A stretch of 64,000 nt of DNA from an uncultured Sphingomonadaceae bacterium. GTDB lineage: Bacteria > Pseudomonadota > Alphaproteobacteria > Sphingomonadales > Sphingomonadaceae. The position numbers were made by a program, and so were the translations under genes. Position 1 is the first letter of the stretch. Each line of letters begins with the position of its first letter. The notes beneath the pieces were generated by a model. The model did not search any database. It had not been told where the DNA came from and was given only the letters and a program-made list of their open reading frames with translations. The DNA lies in assembly GCA_947493195.1 (NCBI GenBank), contig CANLQG010000006.1:1-64000 (forward strand). The letters run 5' to 3'. Shown here piece after piece: positions 53,749-61,470 of this stretch.

Positions 53749-54873
53749 ATGGCCTCAACGATACAATCCATTCTCCCCGCCGATTATACGAGCGGGACAT
53801 TCATCGGACGCGCTGCGTCCCCGGACGGTCCGGTTGTCATCGCCATTCGCGATGGCATCCTGTTCGATCTCACGCAGGTCGTCGCCACGGTGGCGGGGGC
53901 TGTCGCTCGCCGCCAGTTCGACGGCGGGCGGGAAATCGGCCCGGTTGCGGATGGCCTGCCGGAGGGGTGGGAACTGCTTTCCCCCATCGACCTGCAGTGC
54001 ATCAAGGCGAGCGGCGTCACCTTCGCCCTCTCGGCTATCGAGCGGGTGATCGAGGAGCGCGCGCGCGGCGATGCGGCCAGCGCTTCTGCCATTCGCGCAC
54101 AGCTTGAAGAGAAGGTGGGCTCCGGCATCCGCTCTGTCGTGCCGGGCAGCGCCGAGGCGATGGAACTCAAGAATGCCCTGATCGAAGAGGGCATGTGGTC
54201 GCAGTACCTTGAGGTTGCCATCGGTCCGGACGCCGAAATTTTCTCCAAGTCGCCGGTCCTGTCGTCCGTCGGTCACGGCGCGCTGATCGGAGTGCGGTCG
54301 GATTCCGACTGGAACAACCCGGAGCCGGAAGTGGTGCTGGTCTGCGACGCTGACGGAGAGGTCGTGGGCGCGACGCTGGGCAATGACGTGAACCTGCGCG
54401 ATTTCGAAGGGCGTTCGGCGCTGCTCCTGTCCAAGGCAAAGGACAACACTGCTTCCTGCGCGATCGGCCCTTTCATCAGGCTGTTCGACGATGAATTCAC
54501 CATCGACGACGTGCGCAAGGCCAATGTCGACCTGCTGATCGAGGGACCCGAAGGCTACACGCTGGAAGGCACGAACGTCATGGCCGAGATCAGCCGCGAC
54601 CCGCTGGAACTCGTTCGGCAATGCCTGTCCGAACATCATTACCCGGATGGATTCGTCCTGTTTTGCGGCACGCTGTTCGCGCCGACGCAGGACCGTGACA
54701 AACCGGGCGCCGGCTTCACGCACAAGATGGGCGACGTCGTCACCATCCGGTCGGAGCGGCTGGGCGCGCTCAGCAACACTGTCACCACCTCTCGCGATGC
54801 ACCGGCCTGGACCATGGGCATCGCCGAATTTGCGCGCAATCTTGGCAAGCGCGGGCTGATCGACCGGATCTGA
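53749..54873 (+). CDS. xylX: 2-keto-3-deoxy-D-xylonate dehydratase (FAH family)
   Basis: Encodes 374 residues of the fumarylacetoacetate-hydrolase superfamily. It converts 2-keto-3-deoxy-xylonate to alpha-ketoglutarate semialdehyde, the fourth Weimberg step. The Caulobacter XylX-like segments are GIRSVVPGSAEAMELKNALI, IGVRSDSDWNNPEPEVVLV near residue 185 and LLLSKAKDNTASCAIGPFIR near 230. Acidic metal ligands are expected in the same region. It is the first gene of a plus-strand operon (xylX, xylB, xylC, esterase) behind an XylR operator, and it corresponds to the first gene of Caulobacter xylXABCD. The xylA homologue that comes next in Caulobacter is absent here. Confidence 0.88.
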   Translation: MASTIQSILPADYTSGTFIGRAASPDGPVVIAIRDGILFDLTQVVATVAGAVARRQFDGGREIGPVADGLPEGWELLSPIDLQCIKASGVTFALSAIERVIEERARGDAASASAIRAQLEEKVGSGIRSVVPGSAEAMELKNALIEEGMWSQYLEVAIGPDAEIFSKSPVLSSVGHGALIGVRSDSDWNNPEPEVVLVCDADGEVVGATLGNDVNLRDFEGRSALLLSKAKDNTASCAIGPFIRLFDDEFTIDDVRKANVDLLIEGPEGYTLEGTNVMAEISRDPLELVRQCLSEHHYPDGFVLFCGTLFAPTQDRDKPGAGFTHKMGDVVTIRSERLGALSNTVTTSRDAPAWTMGIAEFARNLGKRGLIDRI

Positions 54874-54933
54874 GCGAAAGGCGCGGGAATTGAAAAACTA
54901 CAACAAGAATGCAGACACAGGGATCGAAGTTTA

Positions 54934-55719
54934 ATGGCACATGGGAAGCTGGCTCCGTTGCAGGGCGCCGCCATATACCCCAGCTTGCACGGCAAGCGGG
55001 TTATCATCAGCGGAGGCGGTTCCGGAATCGGTGCGGGCATCGTGGAGGGATTTGTCAGGCAGGGCGCCCGCGTTGCCTTCGTGGATGTGCAGACGGAACC
55101 CAGCGAAGCGCTGATGCAGGAACTGCAAGGCGCCGCGTACGAGCCGCTGTTCCTGCATTGCGACATTACCGACTGCGATGATTACGCAGGCAAGCTGGCG
55201 ACGTTCGTCGATGAGCTGGGCAGATGCGATGTCCTCATCAACAACGCTGCCAATGACGACCGGCACAAGCTGGCCGACGTCACTCCCGCCTATTGGGACG
55301 AGCGGATGGCGGTCAATCTCAAGCATCAGTTCTTCGCCGCGAAAGCCGTTGTCCCGTCCATGCAGGAAGCGGGGGGCGGCAGCATCGTCAACCTGGGCTC
55401 GATCAGCTGGCACCTCGGGCTGGAAGACCTGACCCTTTACCAGACCGCCAAGGCTGCGATCGAAGGCCTCACCCGCAGCCTCGCCCGCGAATTGGGTCGG
55501 CAGAACATCCGCGTGAACACGATCATTCCCGGCAACGTGCAAACGCCCCGGCAGATGAAATGGTACACCCCCGAAGGCGAGGCGGAGATCGTTGCGGCGC
55601 AGTGCCTCGACGGACGCATCCAGCCTGTCGATATCGCCGCGATGGCGATGTTCCTGGCTTCCGACGACGCGCGTTTCTGCACCGCGCACAATTATTGGGT
55701 AGATGCTGGATGGAGATAA
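54934..55719 (+). CDS. xylB: D-xylose 1-dehydrogenase (SDR family)
   Basis: Encodes 261 residues. It oxidises D-xylose to xylonolactone with NAD in the cytoplasm. SDR motifs are VIISGGGSGIGAGIVEGF near residue 23, LINNAANDD, the catalytic Ser in NLGSISWHLGLEDL and the YxxxK pair in LYQTAKAAIEG. Segments such as DDRHKLADVTPAYWDERMAV, QMKWYTPEGEAEIVAAQCL and a YWVDAGWR end closely match the Caulobacter XylB sequence as I recall it. It follows xylX by 60 bases and overlaps xylC by ten bases. Confidence 0.92.
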   Translation: MAHGKLAPLQGAAIYPSLHGKRVIISGGGSGIGAGIVEGFVRQGARVAFVDVQTEPSEALMQELQGAAYEPLFLHCDITDCDDYAGKLATFVDELGRCDVLINNAANDDRHKLADVTPAYWDERMAVNLKHQFFAAKAVVPSMQEAGGGSIVNLGSISWHLGLEDLTLYQTAKAAIEGLTRSLARELGRQNIRVNTIIPGNVQTPRQMKWYTPEGEAEIVAAQCLDGRIQPVDIAAMAMFLASDDARFCTAHNYWVDAGWR

Positions 55720-56594
55720 CCGCCGAAGTTCACCGCGTACTGGATGCGGAGAGCCTGCTGGGCGAAGGTGTCCTGTGGGATCCTGTTCGCGAAGTCGTTT
55801 GGTTCGTGGATATCAAGCGCCATCGCCTGTGGCATTACGATCCCGAAACGCAGAGCAACTCCTATGCCGAGGCTCCCGAGGCCATCGGCTGGGCGATTCC
55901 GGCCGAAGGCGGCATGCTGCTGTGCGGCCTGAAGGACGGCCTTTACACCTTCGACCCGGAGGAAAAGGCGTTCGCCAAGCTGATGGATGTTCCCGGCGAA
56001 CCGTCGGGCAACCGTCTCAACGATGCCTGCACCGATCCGTGGGGCCGGGTGTGGTTCGGATCGATGGACGACAGCGAGAATTCCGGTTCGGGGCGTTTCT
56101 ACGTGTTCGATCGCGGCGAAATCCGGCCTGCTGGGCCTAGCGGTATTGCCATCACCAACGGCCCCTGCGTCAACGCGTCCGGCACGAAGATCTATTTCAC
56201 CGATACCACGGCGCAGCAGATCATGGTCGCGGATCTTTCGCGAGAGGGAGTGGGTGAGGCGCGGCCCTTCGTCGATACCGGAGCCCTGTTCCCCGATGCC
56301 TATCCGGACGGACCGGTGGTGGATGCCGAAGATCACGTCTGGACCGGGCTCTATCTTGGCAGCAGGGTCGCCCGGTTCTCGCCTGCAGGCGAACTCGTTG
56401 CCACGATTGCCATGCCGGCTCGCGATATCACGAAGATGGCTTTCGGTGGCACTGACTTCGGCACGGGATACGTCACCACGGCAACCAAGAACATGGAGCC
56501 CGGTGACATGGAAGAACACCCCCTTGCAGGCGCATTGCTTGCTTTCCCGGCTCCCGTGAAAGGTTTCGCGCTGACACTGGCGAAGCTGTCGTGA
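55710..56594 (+). CDS. xylC: Xylonolactonase (SMP-30/gluconolactonase family)
   Basis: Encodes 294 residues. It opens D-xylono-lactone to xylonate after XylB. The six-bladed propeller carries the metal ligands expected of the family: Glu in LLGEGVLWDPVREVVWFVDI, Asn/Asp in PSGNRLNDACTDPWGRVWFG, Asn in IAITNGPCV and Asp in YPDGPVVDAEDHVWTG. The start codon lies ten bases inside xylB, and its stop overlaps the start of the esterase gene (GTGA), so the three are translated together. Cytoplasmic, no signal peptide. Confidence 0.9.
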   Translation: MEITAEVHRVLDAESLLGEGVLWDPVREVVWFVDIKRHRLWHYDPETQSNSYAEAPEAIGWAIPAEGGMLLCGLKDGLYTFDPEEKAFAKLMDVPGEPSGNRLNDACTDPWGRVWFGSMDDSENSGSGRFYVFDRGEIRPAGPSGIAITNGPCVNASGTKIYFTDTTAQQIMVADLSREGVGEARPFVDTGALFPDAYPDGPVVDAEDHVWTGLYLGSRVARFSPAGELVATIAMPARDITKMAFGGTDFGTGYVTTATKNMEPGDMEEHPLAGALLAFPAPVKGFALTLAKLS

Positions 56595-58492
56595 AGCGCG
56601 CGCTTGCCCTTGCCGTGTGCCTGGGCAGCGCACCTGCCTTGGCCGAACCCGTGCTCGATCCGGCCTATGGCGCGGGAATGGTTCTGCAGCGCGGAGAGCC
56701 GATCGTCATTACCGGCACCGCCACTCCCGGCGAAACGGTTCGGGGAACACTCGGCAACTCCGCTGCGGCGGCGCAGGCGGGGCCTGATGGTTCCTTTAGC
56801 CTGAGCTTTCCGGCACGCGATGCCAGCGACAAGGGCGCGACGCTTACGCTATCGGATTCGAGCGGCGAAACAGTGGTGAGTGATCTTCTGGTGGGCGATG
56901 TCTATCTGTGCATGGGCCAGTCCAACATGGAACTGCCGGTCACGCGCGCTCTGGATGCGGACGACCAGCTTCGACAGGCCGCAGACGACGGCATTCGCCT
57001 GCTGAAGATTCCCAAGCATACCGCCTCTGTCCCGCAGGCAGATTTCTCCGAACCCGTCGCATGGCGCGCGGCCACTGCGGAAAGCGTTGCCGATTTTTCC
57101 GCCGCGTGCTTCTACATGGCCAAGCGACTGCGCGCAGATCGCGGCGATGTACCGGTCGGCCTGATCCATTCGAATTGGGGCGGAAGCGCCGCGCGCGCCT
57201 GGCTGTCACCCGAGAGCGTCCGCGCGCTGGAGGGCGAGGAAGCGCTGTCCCTGCTCGGCCTCTACGAGGAAGACCCGCTTACCGCGACGCAGGCTTTCGT
57301 GCCGCGCTGGTATGACTGGTGGGAAAACGGTGCCGAGGGTCGCCAGCCGTGGACCGACAGCGACATGCTGGACTGGCAGCCGATACCGCAGTTTTCGTTC
57401 TGGAACGAGTGGGAAGGTACCGGCCTCGACACGAACCCGGTGGCCAACGTGTGGCTGCGCCAGACCTTTACACTGACGGCCGAGCAGGCTGCCAGCGGCG
57501 GGCAACTGTCTATCGGGGCCATCGACGATCTCGACCTGACGTGGGTCAACGGAAACCCGGTTGGCTATACCTTCGGCTGGGGTGTCAAACGGACCTACCG
57601 CGTACTCTCCGATTTCCTGCACGAAGGTGAGAACGAGGTGCTGATCGCCGCAAACAATTCGTGGGACAACGGTGGGTTCTTCGCTGGGCCCGAGCGCCTG
57701 CAATTCATGCCCGCTGGCGGAGACCCGATCCCGCTGGGCGCGGACTGGGACTATTCCATCGGCACCGTCCAGGGCGTCCCTCCCCGCGCACCGTGGGACG
57801 GTAACGCCGGGCTTGGCGTGATGTACAACGCCATGATCGCCCCGCTCGGCCCGATGCGGGTGGCCGGTGCCGTCTGGTACCAGGGCGAAAGCGATGTCGG
57901 CCAACCGGACTACGACACGAAGCTGCGCGAACTCTTCGCCGGCTGGCGCCGTCAGTTCGGCGAACAGGCGCGCATGCTGGTGGTGCAACTGGCCAATTTC
58001 GGAGAGCGCCACAGCGAGCCCGTGGAATCGGGCTGGGCCCAGCTTCGGCAGGAGCAGATTGACGGTGTACAAGCCGATGACAACGCCGCGCTGGTAACCG
58101 CGATCGATCTGGGTGAACCTACGGACATCCATCCGGCGAACAAGAACGTTCTTGGCAGACGCCTTGCCATGGCCGCCCAGGGCGAAGCGATGCCGATGCC
58201 CCAAGGCGCCAGGCGGGAGGGTGACCGGATCATCGTGCGCTTCTCAGGCCTCGAGGGCAATCTGCGCGCTCTAGGCGGCTCGGCGCCGCTGGGTGTCGAG
58301 GTTTGCGAAGCCGGTGCGCAAAGCTGTCGCTGGGCCGACGCGTCGGTCGCCGGTCAGACCCTGGTCATCGACGCGGCGCCCACGCAGACCATTACCCGCG
58401 TTCGGCACGCGTGGGCTGATGCCCCTATCGTGAACACCTACGACGCACGGGGGCTGCCCTTGCCCGGTTTCGAACTCGAACTGGCAGACTGA
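56591..58492 (+). CDS. SGNH acetylxylan esterase, CE20/sialate-O-acetylesterase type
   Basis: Encodes 633 residues with a signal peptide (ALAVCLGSAPALAEPV). The SGNH catalytic Ser is in LCMGQSNMELPV near residue 115. The oxyanion Gly/Asn-type region and a Glu/Asp pair appear in AVWYQGESDVGQPDYDTKL, and the Asp-x-x-His dyad in DLGEPTDIHPANK near 515. A beta-sandwich insertion lies between (about 250-390; VWLRQTFTLTAEQAAS, LSIGAIDDLDLTWVNG). This inserted jelly-roll design is that of CE20 acetylxylan esterases found beside GH67 in Xanthomonas xylan loci. It should deacetylate xylan fragments in the periplasm. Start GTG coupled to xylC. Confidence 0.85.
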   Translation: MKRALALAVCLGSAPALAEPVLDPAYGAGMVLQRGEPIVITGTATPGETVRGTLGNSAAAAQAGPDGSFSLSFPARDASDKGATLTLSDSSGETVVSDLLVGDVYLCMGQSNMELPVTRALDADDQLRQAADDGIRLLKIPKHTASVPQADFSEPVAWRAATAESVADFSAACFYMAKRLRADRGDVPVGLIHSNWGGSAARAWLSPESVRALEGEEALSLLGLYEEDPLTATQAFVPRWYDWWENGAEGRQPWTDSDMLDWQPIPQFSFWNEWEGTGLDTNPVANVWLRQTFTLTAEQAASGGQLSIGAIDDLDLTWVNGNPVGYTFGWGVKRTYRVLSDFLHEGENEVLIAANNSWDNGGFFAGPERLQFMPAGGDPIPLGADWDYSIGTVQGVPPRAPWDGNAGLGVMYNAMIAPLGPMRVAGAVWYQGESDVGQPDYDTKLRELFAGWRRQFGEQARMLVVQLANFGERHSEPVESGWAQLRQEQIDGVQADDNAALVTAIDLGEPTDIHPANKNVLGRRLAMAAQGEAMPMPQGARREGDRIIVRFSGLEGNLRALGGSAPLGVEVCEAGAQSCRWADASVAGQTLVIDAAPTQTITRVRHAWADAPIVNTYDARGLPLPGFELELAD

Positions 58493-58542
58493 CCGGTCCG
58501 AACCAGGCGGAACGGGCCCGCATTTTTGCGGTCTGCTTCCGA

Positions 58543-60324
58543 CTAATGGTTGTGGCGCGGGGGCTTGCGCGCCGTACCGCGATACTTGAGCGCAAAATCC
58601 ATCACCCCGCCCTGCCCAAGCTGGCCGGTCTTTTCACGGAATAGCTCTTCCCAAGGCGTGTTGTTTTCGGGAATCGGCGGCGCTTCCTCGGACTGGCGTC
58701 GGGCGATTTCGTCCGCTTCGACCAGTGCGTTACAGGTGCCCGCGTTCAGGTCGACGCGAATGATGTCGCCCGTGCGCAGCCATGAAAGACCCCCGCCCGC
58801 CGCGCTTTCTGGCGAGACATTGAGGATCGAGGGGCTGTCGCTGGTGCCCGACTGGCGGCCGTCCCCAAGGGTGGGAAGCCACGCGGTGCCTGCACGGATC
58901 AGGGCGTCGGGCGGCTGCATGTTTACCACTTCTGCGCTGCCGGGCCAGCCGATCACGCCCGCGCCGCGAACCACGAGAATGGTGTCCTCGTCGATACCGA
59001 GCGAAGGATCGTTGATGCGGTGGTGGTAATCGTCCGAGCCGTCGAACACCACGGCCCGCGCCTCGAACACACCTTCCTTGCCGGGGCGCGAGAGATAGCG
59101 GGCGCGGAACTCGTCCGAGATCACCGAGGTCTTCAGGATTCCGAAATCGAACAGGTTGCCAGACAGGACGAGGAAGCCCGCTTTTTCCTGTAGCGGATCG
59201 TCGAAAGGTCGGATCATCTCGCGGTCGCGGCTTTCGCGCCCCTCGAGGTTTTCGGCCATCGTGCTGCCGGTGCAGGTCACGCAGTCGCCATGTAGCACGC
59301 CCTTATTCAGCAATTCCCACATGGCAGCCGGAACGCCGCCCGCGCGGTGGAAACGCTCGCCCAAATATTCGCCGGCAGGCTGCATGTTGACCAGCAGCGG
59401 CAAGTCGTAACCGTGGTCCTGCCAGACCGAGGGCGGCAGGTTCACCCCGGCATGCGCCGCCATGGCCTGGATATGTGGCTGGGCGTTGGAGGAACCGCCA
59501 AGGATACTGACCGTCGCAATCGCGTTGAGAAACGCCTCGCGCGTCAGGATATCGGATGGTTTCAGGTCCTCGCGAACCATCTCCACGATGCGCTGGCCGG
59601 TGCGGTAGGCCACCTGGCCCCTCTCGCGATAGGGCGCCGGAATGGCAGCGCAGCCGGTCAGGCTGAGGCCCAGCGCCTCTGCCACCGCGTTCATGGTGCT
59701 GGCCGTGCCCATGGAATTGCAATGGCCCGCAGAGGGCGCGCTGCTGGTCGCGCGGCGAAGAAACTCGTCCTCGTCGATCTCGCCAGCCGCCAGCTTGCGG
59801 CGGCTGCGCCAGATCACCGTTCCGCTGCCCACCAGCTCGCCTTCGTGCCAGCCGTCGAGCATCGGTCCGCCGCTCAGCACGATTGCCGGGATGTCCACCG
59901 TGCTTGCCGCCATTACCTGGCTGGGCGTGGTCTTGTCGCAGCCCGTGGTCAGCACCACCCCGTCGATGGGATAGCCGTTCAGCAGCTCGACCAGGCCCAG
60001 GTAAAGCAGGTTGCGATCGAGGGCGGCCGTGGGCCGGCGGCAATTCTCGAAGATCGGATGGACGGGAAATTCGATGGGAATTCCGCCTGCATCGCGGATG
60101 CCATCGCGGGTGCGCTTCGCCAGTTCCAAATGGATGCGGTTGCAGGGCGAAAGGTCGCTGCCCGATTGCGCGATGCCGATGATCGGTTTGCCGCTGCGCA
60201 GTTCCTCCGGCGTGATCCCGTAGTTCATGAAACGCTCGAGATAGAGCGCGGTCATGTCCATCCGTTCCACGTTGTCGAACCAGTCGCGCGAACGCAGACG
60301 GCGGGTTTTGTCGTTTTCGCTCAT
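58543..60324 (-). CDS. xylD: D-xylonate dehydratase (IlvD/Edd family)
   Basis: Encodes 593 residues. It dehydrates D-xylonate to 2-keto-3-deoxy-xylonate using an Fe-S cluster. Cluster and active-site motifs are visible: GSDLSPCNRIHLELAKR, VVLTTGCDKTTPSQVMAA and SAPSAGHCNSMGTASTMNAV, with Mg-binding acidic residues around them. GSDDYHHRINDPSL and the C-terminal PPRHNH tail match Caulobacter XylD as I recall it. It overlaps xylR by four bases (ATGA) and is the last gene of the GH67-xylR-xylD minus-strand operon, separated from xylXBC, with which it converges. Confidence 0.93.
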   Translation of the reverse strand: MSENDKTRRLRSRDWFDNVERMDMTALYLERFMNYGITPEELRSGKPIIGIAQSGSDLSPCNRIHLELAKRTRDGIRDAGGIPIEFPVHPIFENCRRPTAALDRNLLYLGLVELLNGYPIDGVVLTTGCDKTTPSQVMAASTVDIPAIVLSGGPMLDGWHEGELVGSGTVIWRSRRKLAAGEIDEDEFLRRATSSAPSAGHCNSMGTASTMNAVAEALGLSLTGCAAIPAPYRERGQVAYRTGQRIVEMVREDLKPSDILTREAFLNAIATVSILGGSSNAQPHIQAMAAHAGVNLPPSVWQDHGYDLPLLVNMQPAGEYLGERFHRAGGVPAAMWELLNKGVLHGDCVTCTGSTMAENLEGRESRDREMIRPFDDPLQEKAGFLVLSGNLFDFGILKTSVISDEFRARYLSRPGKEGVFEARAVVFDGSDDYHHRINDPSLGIDEDTILVVRGAGVIGWPGSAEVVNMQPPDALIRAGTAWLPTLGDGRQSGTSDSPSILNVSPESAAGGGLSWLRTGDIIRVDLNAGTCNALVEADEIARRQSEEAPPIPENNTPWEELFREKTGQLGQGGVMDFALKYRGTARKPPRHNH

Positions 60325-61439
60325 GTATCCACTTGTCGATCGAATTTCGCCAGACTGGGGCCAGCCTCAGAACTGCGGCGGATCAGTTCGTAGGGGAACA
60401 TCACGTGTTCCGGCCCCGGTTTGTCACCATGCCGCTGCGTGCGCGCGAGCTTGGCGATCATCTTCACGGCCTTCGCCGTCATTTCCCGGATCGGCTGACG
60501 TATCGTCGTCAGTTCGGGCCAGATCGAATTGGCCATGTCGGTGTCGTCGAAACCGCAAACGGTGATGTCGCTGGGCACGTCGAGATGGCACCGGTGCGCC
60601 ACCGCGACCGTCGCGGCAGCCATGTCATCGTTGGAGGCAAAAATTGCCGTTGGCTGGGGATCGACGGCAAGCAGTTTCTCCGCCGCCACCATGCCGGACC
60701 GGTAGGTGAACTGGCCCTGCGCCACCAGCCGGTCGGACACCTTGAGACCGGCATCTTCCATCGCAGCGCGATAGCCGTTCAACCTTCGCCCGCTGGCGAC
60801 CTGTTCCGGGTTGCCGATGATGAAACCGATGCGCTCGTGACCGAGAGTGATGATATGCCGCGTCATGTCATAAGCGGCCTGGTACTCGTCGATCATCACC
60901 GCGCCGTTCGATCCGCTGGCCTTGCCGGGACCGACCGCGATGGCGATGCCGCCCGCGCCGGTGATGAGATCGAGCACGCCCTGATCGTCGCAGAGCGGCG
61001 GGGGCAGGATGAAGCCGGTGATACCGCCCTCTATCATCTTGCCTACCAGCGTGGCATTGGAAGGCGCGTTCTCGCAGCTTTGCACTTCCAGGTGGATATC
61101 GCTGCGTGTCGCCTCCTCCAGCGCACCCATCAGGAATTCGCTGAGGTAGGAGGAAGACGGGTTGTCGAACATCAGCGCGATGCGCAGTTGCTCGCCCCCC
61201 GCCAGCGAACGCGCCGCGCGGTTGGGCGAATAGTTCAGCTTGCGCACGGCCTCGAGCACCTGCTCGCGGGTTTCCTCGCGGACATTGCCCTCGCCATTGA
61301 TGACCCGGCTTACCGTCATGGGAGAACAGCGCGCCTCGCGCGCAACGTCTGCGATTGTCGGAGCGGCATTGCCGCGGCGCGAACCGCGTTTGCGGCCCTG
61401 CTTCCTGCCTTGAGTGGTCGTGTCCATGATCAGGTGCAT
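60321..61439 (-). CDS. xylR: LacI-family regulator of the xylan/xylose locus
   Basis: Encodes 372 residues. A lysine/arginine-rich N-terminus precedes the LacI helix-turn-helix (APTIADVAREARCSPMTVSR, then VINGEGNVREETREQVLEAV, about 26-75). The hinge helix is NRAARSLAGGE, followed by a periplasmic-binding-protein-like effector domain (ALMFDNPSSSYLSEFLMGAL, FIIGNPEQVASGRRLNGYRA, FASNDDMAAATVAVA, GFDDTDMANSIWPELTTI). Such repressors bind palindromes with a central CG, exactly the form of the six sites in this locus. The effector is probably xylose or an intermediate. It lies between GH67 and xylD and would regulate itself. An ATG at 61427 is an alternative start. Confidence 0.88.
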   Translation of the reverse strand: MHLIMDTTTQGRKQGRKRGSRRGNAAPTIADVAREARCSPMTVSRVINGEGNVREETREQVLEAVRKLNYSPNRAARSLAGGEQLRIALMFDNPSSSYLSEFLMGALEEATRSDIHLEVQSCENAPSNATLVGKMIEGGITGFILPPPLCDDQGVLDLITGAGGIAIAVGPGKASGSNGAVMIDEYQAAYDMTRHIITLGHERIGFIIGNPEQVASGRRLNGYRAAMEDAGLKVSDRLVAQGQFTYRSGMVAAEKLLAVDPQPTAIFASNDDMAAATVAVAHRCHLDVPSDITVCGFDDTDMANSIWPELTTIRQPIREMTAKAVKMIAKLARTQRHGDKPGPEHVMFPYELIRRSSEAGPSLAKFDRQVDT

Positions 61440-61470
61440 AGACCGCTATTCGCATGCGCAACAAGTCGTC

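Noticed and set aside
58518..58531. CCGC-ATTTTT-GCGG as terminator between the esterase gene and xylD
   Set aside because: Stem of only four pairs; too weak to call.
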